From Acidobacteriota bacterium (GTDB lineage Bacteria > Acidobacteriota > Blastocatellia > RBC074), in contig JABFSD010000854.1 of NCBI GenBank assembly GCA_013140935.1, positions 1-5,950 on the forward strand: 5,950 nucleotides of DNA, in the 5' to 3' direction. A program made the position numbers and the translations under genes. The notes under the pieces were generated by a model, which was given only the letters and a program-made list of their open reading frames with translations, had not been told where the DNA came from and did not search any database. Position 1 is the first letter of the stretch, and the number at the start of each line of letters is the position of its first letter. Positions 1-5,950 of this stretch are shown here, one piece after another.

Positions 1-476
1 GGGATGATAGTTGTGTTGGTGGCTGAATCAGCCGTTTCAATAAATTTGCCGGTTCCGTCTCCCCACAAAATGCCCAGTAACGTAGTGGAATAAGCGGCGG
101 CGAGGTCGGGTTTGCCGTCGTTGTTGAAATCACCCACCGCAATTTTTTCAGGGTTGCCAGTCGTGACAGTGGGCGTCGGGCCGGCGGTAAAACCACCGCT
201 GCCATTGCCCAGTTTGACGACCAGCGGATTCCCATCCAGGTCGGCCACGGCTAAATCGTCCTTGCCGTCGTTGTTGAAATCGGCGACGGCAATTCTGCCC
301 GGCCCCGGCGTCACCGACACCGGCGTGCTGGCGGTAAATCCCAGGTTCAAACAACGTTCTGCTGCGGCTTGTTTGCCGATAGAACTCAACCCAAAGCCAA
401 ACACCAACAGCCATCCACACCACCGCCCATACCACTGCATGGTGGCGCGCTTATCAACAACAGAGGGGGAAAACAT
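1..476 (-). CDS. Secreted FG-GAP/VCBS repeat protein, N-terminal part (runs off left edge)
   Basis: An open frame of 158 codons starts at the ATG at 476-474 and stays open to position 1, so the C-terminus is missing. The N-terminus has a basic stretch (K9, R10, R18) and a hydrophobic segment at about residues 19-33, followed by small residues (AAA at 37-39); this looks like a Sec signal peptide. Two FG-GAP/VCBS units follow, about 50 residues apart, each with a DFNNDGK calcium-binding loop of the D-x-N-x-D-G-x-x-D type: D66/D70/D74 and D116/D120/D124. In this family such units build extracellular beta-propellers with Ca2+ in the loops. The start is supported by a TAAGGAG site 7 nt upstream; an internal ATG at codon 13 has no comparable site. 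The gene is separated from the regulator gene by 423 nt and is probably transcribed on its own. Its substrate or partner cannot be told; many acidobacterial members are large proteins of unknown role. Confidence 0.85.
   Translation of the reverse strand, partial: MFSPSVVDKRATMQWYGRWCGWLLVFGFGLSSIGKQAAAERCLNLGFTASTPVSVTPGPGRIAVADFNNDGKDDLAVADLDGNPLVVKLGNGSGGFTAGPTPTVTTGNPEKIAVGDFNNDGKPDLAAAYSTTLLGILWGDGTGKFIETADSATNTTII
112..281. repeat. Direct DNA repeat encoding the two FG-GAP calcium loops
   Basis: The same 20-base string occurs at 112-131 and 262-281, exactly 150 bp (50 codons) apart. It encodes the FNNDGK core of the Ca2+ loop in both repeat units. Identical codons in both copies suggest recent duplication or gene conversion between blades, although strong codon bias could also contribute. 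Confidence 0.7.
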
Positions 477-483
477 CTTCAGA

Positions 484-490
484 CTCCTTA
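484..490 (-). promoter_or_regulatory. Shine-Dalgarno site of the FG-GAP gene
   Basis: Read on the minus strand this is TAAGGAG, followed by 7 nt and then the ATG at 476. It is the strongest ribosome binding site in the window and decides the start in favour of codon 1 over the ATG at codon 13. Confidence 0.8.
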
Positions 491-521
491 TCCGAACACC
501 TTGCACCAATTAGGAAACACA

Positions 522-546
522 GGGGCGAAGCACGCAGCTCCGCCCC
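522..546 (-). promoter_or_regulatory. GC-rich hairpin in the FG-GAP gene leader
   Basis: The arms 522-531 and 537-546 can form a 10-bp stem around a 5-nt loop. Nine pairs are Watson-Crick, and the tenth is a G-U wobble in minus-strand RNA. The outer six pairs are GGGGCG/CGCCCC. It ends 45 nt upstream of the ATG at 476. Downstream in the transcribed direction comes TGTGTTTCC, only weakly U-rich, so it is a poor intrinsic terminator. It could be a leader structure or attenuator, or mark the end of an upstream transcript. Confidence 0.45.
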
Positions 547-634
547 GCGATTTCACTGCGAAACGTTTGGTTAAAAAGGAATGGCAGACGCGATGAGAAA
601 CGGCAGGATGCCTGAGCGTCTTTAGGTGGGACTC

Positions 635-727
635 GTGCCAATCGCCCGACCGTCAGCAAGGGCAAGCCCCCACTTGGAGAAGCTGCCTCGCTTGTCTTGC
701 TCTCGCTGACGCACGGGTGATTGGCAC
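635..727. repeat. Long imperfect inverted repeat (REP/MITE-like)
   Basis: Arms of 32 nt at 635-666 and 696-727 match at 27 of 32 positions when one is reverse-complemented, leaving a 29-nt centre. The outer 9 bp (GTGCCAATC / GATTGGCAC) are perfect, as is an inner 7 bp (CGTCAGC / GCTGACG). No transposase or target-site duplication is visible. The size and layout resemble dispersed palindromic elements found between genes in many bacteria. A terminator is less likely, because neither side has a T tract and it lies about 170 nt beyond the nearest stop codon. Confidence 0.6.
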
Positions 728-752
728 AAACTTGTAAATGATCTGCTTCACC

Positions 753-780
753 TACGCGCACGCTGACGAGCGTTTGCGTA
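753..780. repeat. Short inverted repeat next to the long one
   Basis: Outer arms TACGC (753-757) and GCGTA (776-780) and inner arms ACGCT (760-764) and AGCGT (769-773) are perfect. They are separated by a 2-nt internal mismatch, and the loop is GACG. The octamer CGCTGACG at the tip is also present in the right arm of the neighbouring long inverted repeat, which suggests that the two are related parts of one repeat cluster. Confidence 0.5.
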
Positions 781-827
781 ATCCATCCCTGACGCGGCGC
801 ATTATGCCTACGGTGAATGGCGCAGCG

Positions 828-889
828 CATCGGCATCGCTTACCTATTTTTCCTTAAGTGAATCTAGGTAGTTGCTACCTATGCCGATG
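828..889 (-). terminator. Palindromes downstream of the regulator gene, possible terminator
   Basis: Two structures lie 11-72 nt after the stop codon of the response regulator gene. One is a perfect 7-bp stem with a 3-nt loop at 865-881 (TAGGTAG-TTG-CTACCTA). The other is a perfect 9-bp inverted repeat, CATCGGCAT (828-836) with ATGCCGATG (881-889), that encloses it; the two share base 881, so they may compete. In the transcribed (minus) direction the inner hairpin is followed by a run of five A, not U, so this is not a classic intrinsic terminator. The position after the last operon gene suits a transcript end; a bound operator is the alternative. Confidence 0.35.
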
Positions 890-899
890 GCCGAGCGTT

Positions 900-1547
900 C
901 TACAAAACAGCTTGTTGTTGAATGGCGAATTGCAGCAGCGCGTTGCCGCCTTTGAGATCGAGTTTATCGGCGGCGTTGGCGCGGTGGTGTTCGATGGTGC
1001 GAACGCTGACGCCGAGGTCTTCGGCAATCTGTTTACTGGTTTTGCCGGCGGCGAGCAATTTGAGTACGCGCCGTTCAGCGACGGTCAGCATTTGAATTTC
1101 TTCCGGCTCGTCAGACACATTGCCTTGAATGCGCTTGATGAGGTAGCCGCTCATTTGCGGGCTGACGAACGGTTTGCCCGCCGCTACGTTATGCAGGCAG
1201 GTGACGATCTCGGCAATCGCGCTGTCTTTCAGCACGTAACCTTTCACGCCCAAATCGAGCGCTGCGTTAAAGAATCTTTCTTCCTGATACATCGTCAGAA
1301 AAACAATGTGAATCGGCAGCGCGGCGTCGCGCACTTCACGCGCAAGGGCGAAGCCGTCCTTGAGCGGCATCTCTACGTCCAGCACGGCGATCTGCGGACG
1401 CAGCGCGTGCAATTGCGCAAGGGCTTCTGCGCCGTCGGCGGCTTCGGCGACGACGCGCAATCCGGCGGTGCGTTCTAGAATTTGCCGCAAGCCCTGCCGA
1501 AAGATCGGATGATCGTCGGCGATAACCAAAGTGATGTCTTCGTTCAT
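900..1547 (-). CDS. Two-component response regulator, NarL/FixJ family
   Basis: A 215-residue protein, the usual length for the family. The receiver domain occupies about residues 5-121. It shows the acidic pair D11/D12, the phosphoacceptor D57 (in VLDVEMP), T85 and K107 (in YVLKD). A LuxR/GerE-type helix-turn-helix follows at about 153-210 (LTVAERRVLKLLAAGKTSKQ, then a SVRTIEHHR recognition helix at 181-189). All key residues are present, so it should be active. It is expected to accept phosphate from the kinase encoded just upstream, dimerise and bind DNA in the cytoplasm. Its ATG overlaps the kinase stop codon as ATGA, which indicates translational coupling and fixes the start; AGGA lies 6 nt before it. 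The genes it controls cannot be read from the sequence; the adjacent phosphatase operon is a natural candidate. Confidence 0.95.
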   Translation of the reverse strand: MNEDITLVIADDHPIFRQGLRQILERTAGLRVVAEAADGAEALAQLHALRPQIAVLDVEMPLKDGFALAREVRDAALPIHIVFLTMYQEERFFNAALDLGVKGYVLKDSAIAEIVTCLHNVAAGKPFVSPQMSGYLIKRIQGNVSDEPEEIQMLTVAERRVLKLLAAGKTSKQIAEDLGVSVRTIEHHRANAADKLDLKGGNALLQFAIQQQAVL

Positions 1548-1557
1548 GGTTTTTCCT
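1544..1557 (-). promoter_or_regulatory. ATGA stop/start overlap with ribosome binding site
   Basis: On the minus strand AGGA (1557-1554) is followed by 6 nt and then ATGA (1547-1544), where the ATG of the regulator shares bases with the TGA of the kinase. This arrangement supports coupled translation and balanced amounts of the two partner proteins. Confidence 0.8.
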
Positions 1558-4500
1558 GAAGCCGGATGACGACTGTCAACGTCGTACCGCTGCCCGGCTC
1601 CGTTTGAATTTGCAGCGTACCGTTCAACATACGCACGCGCTCGGCGATGCTGACCAGGCCCAGCCCGTGCTGTTCATTCGCGTCGTAGTGAAAGCCGCAT
1701 CCGTCATCACGTATCAACAAGTTGATCTCTTGTGCGCCGTGACGAATTTCAATTTTCGCATGTGCCGCGTCGGCGTGTTTGACGATGTTGTTGAGCGCTT
1801 CCTGCACGATGCGGAAGAAATTGATTTGGGCTTCGGGCGTGAACAATCCGTCGAGCGGCGCGGTCTTGACCGTAATTGGCAAACCCGTCGCAGCCGTCAC
1901 ACGCTCGGCCATTTCTTCAATCGTCGAAGCCAGTCCCAGCCGTCCCAGATGTTGCGGACGCAAGCCGTAAGCAATCGTGCGCACTTCTTCCAACGTAACG
2001 GCTACCGATTCATTGATGTCGGTGAAATGCGTTTGCGCCGCCGCCTCATTGCTTTCCATCGCGCCGAGCAACGCGCGGTTTTTGATGACCAACAGATTTT
2101 GCCCCAGCCCGTCGTGCAATTCGGCGGCGATGCGTTGGCGTTCGTGTTCCTGCGCTTCGATCAAACGGCGGGCAAAGGCTTCCTGCGATTCGAGCAACTG
2201 CTGCGAAAAGGCTTCTCTCGTTTCGTGCAGCCGATTGAGCTGGCCGATGCGCAAACGATAAAGCGCGAATGTTGCTGCACTGGCCGCGAGCAGCAGCAGC
2301 GAGAGAAACCACCACGTACGGTAAAACGGCGGAATCACTGTCAGCGGCAATTCGGCTGACGTGTCGCTCCACACGCCGTCGCTGTTCGCCGCCCTCACTT
2401 TGAAATGATAGCTGCCCGGTCGCAGGTAAGAATAATAAGCCGACCGCCGCGTACCCGCTTCTATCCAGTCGCGGTCCCAGCCTTCCAGCTTGTATTGAAA
2501 TTTCACCTGCTCCGGTTTGCTGAAACTCAAGCCGGTATAGGCGATTTCGAGATTTTCCTGTCCGGGTTGCAACGTCACACCGCTGGCCCAATGGGTCGTC
2601 TGCCGATTGATGAAAGCCTGTTCGATCACTACGGCGGGCGGTTGCGTATTCGTCGTCAGCGCCGCCGGGTCAACAATGGCGACGCCGTCTTGCGTAGGGA
2701 ACCACAGCTTGCCGTCGCGCATTTTACTGCCTGCGGGCGAACGTCCCGCGTTGCATTCGACGTTGCGCATTCCGTCGGCAACGCCGTAAGCCACGCTGCT
2801 GATCGCGGCGATTTTGCCCGCTGCAAAATCGTCAAGCTGTCGTTTGCTGACGCGATAGATGCCCTTGTTGCTGCTGATCCAGAAGTTTTCGCGTTCGTCT
2901 TCGAGCATGCGAAAGACTTCGTTGTTGAATAAGCCGTGTTCGGCTTTATAAACGGTCAACTGCCCGTCGCGCAGCCGTCGCAGGCCGTTGTCGTAAGTGC
3001 CGATCCACAGCGAACCGTCAGCGGTTTCGTGCAAGGCGAAAACCTTTTCGTGGGTGAGTTGGTTTTGTCCGGCGAAGGCGACGAATTGGCCGTCCTGCCA
3101 TTTCGCCAAACCGCCGTTCGCGCCGAACCAGAGCGCGCCGTGGCGGTCTTCGTGAATCACGCGGAACTCATGCTCCGACAACCCCGCGAGCGCGGCGTAA
3201 GCCGTCAGCTTGCCGTCGGTGAGTTTAAACAAACCTTGATTGGTGGCGAACCAGAAGTTGCGCGCGCGGTCTTGCCAAAAAGCATAAACCGTCAGCTCGG
3301 TCTGAAATTGCGTGAGGGGGAACCGTTCGGTGCGGCCTTTGACGATGCGCCAGATTTCGCCTTTCGAGCCGATCCACAACACGCCCTGTGGGTCTTCATA
3401 AAGGCTCTCGATGCCACGCTGATGCACCGTGCCGCCTACGTTGAAACTGGTCAGCTTGCCGTTGGCGTAACGCGTCAACGCATAAGAGCCGATGAGGATG
3501 CTGCCGCTGCGTTCCTGCAAAATCGGATGGACGACTTTATACGGCAAGCCCTGTGGCGTAGATAACGTCGTGATGGCTTGCTTGCTGATGCGCGTCAAAC
3601 CGTGCGGCGTGGCGACCCAGACGATGCCTTCCCGATCTATTAACAAGCCGGTGATCTCGTTGTCGGCCAGTCCGTCGGCAGTGGTGTAGCGTGTCAAGCG
3701 TCCCGCGCGAAAACACAGCAAGCCGCGATTGGTGCCGAACCAAAGCGTGCCGTCGCGGTCTTCGGCAGCCAGTGTGAATTGCGCGGGTTGCGCATTCCAC
3801 GACCCGCGTGGCAACGCGCCGAGGTCGAACCAGGTGAGGGCGTTGTCTTGCACGCGAAAGAACCGCCGCGCATCGGTGCTGCCCCACAACGCGCCCTGGC
3901 GAGTTTCAAACAACAACCTGCCGCGCATGAGTTGGTAGTCGAAAAACGTATGGCCGATGAACCGTAATTTCGCCGCGCGTTCTGTTTCACTCGTCACCAC
4001 CGCGCGAATGACTTCGTTGCTGGCCGCGCGCCAGCGAAAGCCGTTTGAGGCGATGAAAGTTTTTTCCTGCAAGGTCGTGAGCGGATCAGTCACCGCAGTG
4101 AACCGGCCCTCGCGCCACCAGCCATAGCCGCCCGGATAGCGCACATAAACGCCGCCCGCCGCGTTGCCGCGAATTTCTTCGATGTTGTTTGAGGGTAAGC
4201 CTTGCGCCGTGGTGAGAGCCGAGAACTCACCGTGGCGATAACGGAGCAAGCCGCCGTATTCCGTCCCCGCCCACAGCACACCGCTCGCGTCTTCATACAA
4301 ACAGAGGAACCGATTGCTGGTAATCGCGAGCGTATTGCCGCGATCAAAGACAGTGAAGCGCAAGCCATCGAAACGCACGAGTCCGTCAATCGTCGTGAAC
4401 CATAAATATCCGTCGCGCGTTTGCACCAACGCTGTTACCGAATTTTGCGGCAAGCCTTCTGCCGTCGTCCACGAATCGAAACGATATTGCGCCTGCGCGG

Positions 4501-4573
4501 TTGTCATCAGGCAAACGAACGCAGTCAGCCACCACATCAGGCATTTCGCGAAGGAAGGGGAGAGGCGCTTCAT
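1544..4573 (-). CDS. Membrane sensor histidine kinase with double Reg_prop beta-propeller and Y_Y_Y domain
   Basis: A 1009-residue protein. A signal peptide (about 1-28: MKR start, hydrophobic core, AQA end) is followed by roughly 14 Reg_prop blades at about 30-640. Their recurring core looks like ED..G.LWFGT..GL.R, spaced about 40 residues; fourteen would make two seven-bladed propellers. Blades near 150-250 are degenerate. A Y_Y_Y domain (about 685-747) ends in the periplasm, and one membrane helix spans about 754-773. A coiled coil (about 778-815) leads to the HisKA_3 box ERQRIAAELHDGLGQNL with phosphoacceptor H820. The HATPase domain has the N-box (E925, N928, N929, H933), D-x-G-x-G (957-961: D957, G958, G960) and GLGL at 970-973. 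Known relatives sense periplasmic ligands, often oligosaccharides; the ligand here is unknown. Unlike hybrid HTCS proteins, it has no receiver or HTH of its own and uses the separate regulator. The start gives a proper signal peptide, although no Shine-Dalgarno site is seen. It follows the phosphatase gene by 26 nt. Confidence 0.95.
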   Translation of the reverse strand: MKRLSPSFAKCLMWWLTAFVCLMTTAQAQYRFDSWTTAEGLPQNSVTALVQTRDGYLWFTTIDGLVRFDGLRFTVFDRGNTLAITSNRFLCLYEDASGVLWAGTEYGGLLRYRHGEFSALTTAQGLPSNNIEEIRGNAAGGVYVRYPGGYGWWREGRFTAVTDPLTTLQEKTFIASNGFRWRAASNEVIRAVVTSETERAAKLRFIGHTFFDYQLMRGRLLFETRQGALWGSTDARRFFRVQDNALTWFDLGALPRGSWNAQPAQFTLAAEDRDGTLWFGTNRGLLCFRAGRLTRYTTADGLADNEITGLLIDREGIVWVATPHGLTRISKQAITTLSTPQGLPYKVVHPILQERSGSILIGSYALTRYANGKLTSFNVGGTVHQRGIESLYEDPQGVLWIGSKGEIWRIVKGRTERFPLTQFQTELTVYAFWQDRARNFWFATNQGLFKLTDGKLTAYAALAGLSEHEFRVIHEDRHGALWFGANGGLAKWQDGQFVAFAGQNQLTHEKVFALHETADGSLWIGTYDNGLRRLRDGQLTVYKAEHGLFNNEVFRMLEDERENFWISSNKGIYRVSKRQLDDFAAGKIAAISSVAYGVADGMRNVECNAGRSPAGSKMRDGKLWFPTQDGVAIVDPAALTTNTQPPAVVIEQAFINRQTTHWASGVTLQPGQENLEIAYTGLSFSKPEQVKFQYKLEGWDRDWIEAGTRRSAYYSYLRPGSYHFKVRAANSDGVWSDTSAELPLTVIPPFYRTWWFLSLLLLAASAATFALYRLRIGQLNRLHETREAFSQQLLESQEAFARRLIEAQEHERQRIAAELHDGLGQNLLVIKNRALLGAMESNEAAAQTHFTDINESVAVTLEEVRTIAYGLRPQHLGRLGLASTIEEMAERVTAATGLPITVKTAPLDGLFTPEAQINFFRIVQEALNNIVKHADAAHAKIEIRHGAQEINLLIRDDGCGFHYDANEQHGLGLVSIAERVRMLNGTLQIQTEPGSGTTLTVVIRLQEKP
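2148..2213 (-). repeat. 33-bp in-frame tandem duplication in the kinase signalling helix
   Basis: Two adjacent 33-bp units, 2148-2180 and 2181-2213, match at 25 of 33 positions. In the protein this gives EAFSQQLLESQ (787-797) followed by EAFARRLIEAQ (798-808). The next eleven residues, EHERQRIAAEL (809-819), keep the pattern up to H820. Eleven-residue periodicity is a hendecad coiled coil, expected of the helix that carries the signal from the membrane to the phosphoacceptor helix. Confidence 0.75.
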
Positions 4574-4599
4574 CGTGGGAAAGAACCCGCCGGCAATCG

Positions 4600-5950
4600 T
4601 TAAGGTTTCATCGCTTCTGACAACACCCGCCCGATGCTGTTGCTCGGCGCTTGCATTCCCAGCAGCGCCGCCAGCGTAGGCGCAATATCCGCCGGACTTG
4701 CCGCCGCGTGATAAGTGCCGGAGATGACGTTCGCGCCCAGGAAAAGCACCGGCACGTGCGTGTCGTAACTAAACGGCGAACCGTGCGTCGTGTTGCTGCC
4801 TTCGCCGAACATAAAGAATGGTTGCGGCACGATGATGACGTTGCCGTTGCGCGGCGCGTAAAAGCCTTGTTGCACGGCGCGCGCGACATAAGTCGCAGGC
4901 ACGTTGCCATGTTGTAATTGCGAACTCGTGAATGCCGCGTGAATGCCGTTCAGCGCCGCCATCGCCGCTGCCGCCGTCGCTTCGACTTCCGCCAGATTGA
5001 GTTTGCGTTCGGCAATCAACGCGAGGTCGAGATAGAGATTGCCGGAAATGAAAGACTTGACCCACGCCGCTTCGCCGTATTTCGCATTGAGCGCATTCGT
5101 CGCCGCCGCTGAAACATCCCTTGCCACCAGCCTGCCGCCGTAACCGAACTCCATGACTTGTTCGGGCACCGGCGCGACGCCGTGATCGGCAGTGAGCGTA
5201 ACGATGACGTTCGACAATCCGATGCGTTGATCGAGGTAGCCGAACAAATCTGCCAACACACGGTCGGTGCGCAACGACATATCGTGGACTTCCTGGCTGT
5301 AAGGCCCATAAGCGTGCCCAATCAAATCGTTGGCCGAAAAACTGATCGAGAGCAAATCGGTAATCTCGTCTGCGCCCAACGCTTCGTTTTCAATCGCGGC
5401 TTTGGCAAAGGCGGCGAGGTGTTCGTTGGCAAAGGGCGAGGCTTCGAATACGTCGTAAAACTTTTTACCCGGCTGCGTCAATCCACCGGTCAGCGTGTGC
5501 GGGAACGTAGCGCCGGTCGGCACTCTGCGTTCATAAGGCGCATCGTCTTCTGCCGAACGTGCATAAGCATCCGCCGCCAACATGCGATCCCACGTTTTGC
5601 CGAAATACTTTTTCGGCGCTTGTTCCTGATTGAATTTTTCTACCCACGCGGGCAGCGCAGGGAAGTAATAGGTGCTGGAAATAAAATTGCCCGTGTCGTC
5701 GTCGAACCAAAACGCACCGTGCGGGCGCTTGCCTACGGGCAGGATGGCCGAGCGATCTTTGTAGGAAAGGCCGATCACTTTGGCTTGTCCGTTCGTAGCG
5801 AGTCGCATCTCATCGCCGAGCGTAGTTCCCAACAACTTATGCGGTGCGGCGGCGCGTTCTTTTTCATCCGCGCCCAGTGCTTTGAATTGAGCTTTATCAT
5901 CCGACACGCTCGAAATGTTTTTGCCGAGTTCGCGGTCATACCACTCGTTG
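4600..5950 (-). CDS. PafA-like alkaline phosphatase, N-terminus beyond right edge
   Basis: The frame is open from position 5950 to the TAA at 4602-4600, giving 449 visible residues beginning NEWYDRELGK. A GTG at 5907-5905 is in frame but is not the start, because conserved-looking sequence continues upstream of it. Motifs of the alkaline phosphatase superfamily (numbered from the first visible residue): YKDR with K64 and R66, DLIGH with metal ligands D208 and H212, ADHG with D255 and H256, and THGS with H389. The spacing between these matches, to within one residue, what I recall for the K162/R164, D305/H309, D352/H353 and H486 set of Elizabethkingia PafA, and the C-terminus also falls at the expected length. 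About 100 residues are missing: signal peptide, first Asp ligand and Thr nucleophile. The family uses two Zn2+ to hydrolyse phosphate monoesters in the periplasm; K and R argue for a monoesterase over a diesterase. It is the first visible gene of the apparent operon with the kinase and regulator. Confidence 0.9.
   Translation of the reverse strand, partial: NEWYDRELGKNISSVSDDKAQFKALGADEKERAAAPHKLLGTTLGDEMRLATNGQAKVIGLSYKDRSAILPVGKRPHGAFWFDDDTGNFISSTYYFPALPAWVEKFNQEQAPKKYFGKTWDRMLAADAYARSAEDDAPYERRVPTGATFPHTLTGGLTQPGKKFYDVFEASPFANEHLAAFAKAAIENEALGADEITDLLSISFSANDLIGHAYGPYSQEVHDMSLRTDRVLADLFGYLDQRIGLSNVIVTLTADHGVAPVPEQVMEFGYGGRLVARDVSAAATNALNAKYGEAAWVKSFISGNLYLDLALIAERKLNLAEVEATAAAAMAALNGIHAAFTSSQLQHGNVPATYVARAVQQGFYAPRNGNVIIVPQPFFMFGEGSNTTHGSPFSYDTHVPVLFLGANVISGTYHAAASPADIAPTLAALLGMQAPSNSIGRVLSEAMKP

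Larger units (their letters stand above)
477..899. other. Non-coding intergenic region rich in inverted repeats
   Basis: This 423-nt stretch lies between the stop of the response regulator gene and the start of the FG-GAP gene. I see no credible coding region: the one longer frame (minus strand, 836-510) runs through the inverted repeats, has no recognisable domain and is low in plausibility. The stretch holds four inverted-repeat structures (522-546, 635-727, 753-780, 828-889) and the FG-GAP ribosome binding site. The octamer CGCTGACG occurs at 704-711 and again at 761-768, and a 6-base part of it is found in inverse orientation at 651-656. I could not pick out a convincing sigma-70 promoter for the FG-GAP gene, although one is expected here. 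Confidence 0.6.

Noticed and set aside
635..727. Inverted repeat as a CRISPR unit or as the intrinsic terminator of the operon
   Set aside because: There is only one copy, with no regularly spaced repeats, and it lacks a T tract on either side, so neither interpretation is supported.
510..836. 108-codon minus-strand frame in the intergenic region
   Set aside because: It runs through two inverted repeats, has no domain or ribosome binding site and a composition unlike its neighbours. The region is better described as non-coding repeats.
858..1478. 206-codon open frame on the plus strand opposite the response regulator gene
   Set aside because: It is antisense to a fully motif-supported regulator and has no recognisable motif or ribosome binding site context.
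1604..2359. 251-codon open frame on the plus strand opposite the kinase gene
   Set aside because: It lies entirely antisense to the clear HisKA/HATPase region, has an arginine- and glutamine-rich composition and shows no domain. It is a by-product of the codon bias of the real gene.
2936..3565. 209-codon open frame on the plus strand opposite the propeller repeats
   Set aside because: Its weak internal periodicity simply mirrors the repeated blades on the other strand. There is no independent evidence of coding.
5905..5907. GTG as the start of the phosphatase gene
   Set aside because: The frame continues upstream to the window edge with plausible phosphatase sequence (NEWYDRELGK), and the family needs an N-terminal nucleophile region, so the real start is outside the window.

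Overview
The window comes from a moderately GC-rich bacterial chromosome. The gene content is an extracellular FG-GAP protein, a huge Reg_prop/Y_Y_Y sensor kinase with a NarL-type partner, and a PafA-like phosphatase. Together with long overlapping antisense frames, this suggests Acidobacteriota, possibly Blastocatellia. That is an inference from gene style; there is no marker gene to prove it. Every real gene reads on the minus strand, so transcription runs from high to low coordinates.

Layout in transcription order. (1) 5950-4600: most of a PafA-like metal-dependent alkaline phosphatase, with its N-terminus beyond the right edge. (2) After a 26-nt gap, 4573-1544: a 1009-residue membrane histidine kinase with a signal peptide, about 14 beta-propeller blades, a Y_Y_Y domain, one membrane helix, and HisKA_3 and HATPase domains. 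(3) Overlapping it by 4 nt (ATGA), 1547-900: a NarL/FixJ response regulator. (4) 899-477: a 423-nt non-coding stretch unusually rich in inverted repeats. (5) 476-1: the first 158 codons of a secreted FG-GAP/VCBS repeat protein that runs off the left edge.

How they fit together: the kinase and regulator form a complete two-component system. A large periplasmic propeller sensor passes its signal through one membrane helix and a hendecad coiled coil to a DHp/ATPase module. The module should phosphorylate Asp57 of the DNA-binding regulator. Tight spacing puts the phosphatase in the same apparent operon, so the pair may control phosphate-ester scavenging or another periplasmic function; the sequence does not show the ligand or the target promoters. 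The FG-GAP gene has its own good ribosome binding site and is probably a separate unit.

No clearly new system is evident. The most interesting points are the phosphatase/propeller-kinase linkage, an in-frame 33-bp tandem duplication in the kinase signalling helix, and the cluster of inverted repeats in the only intergenic region.
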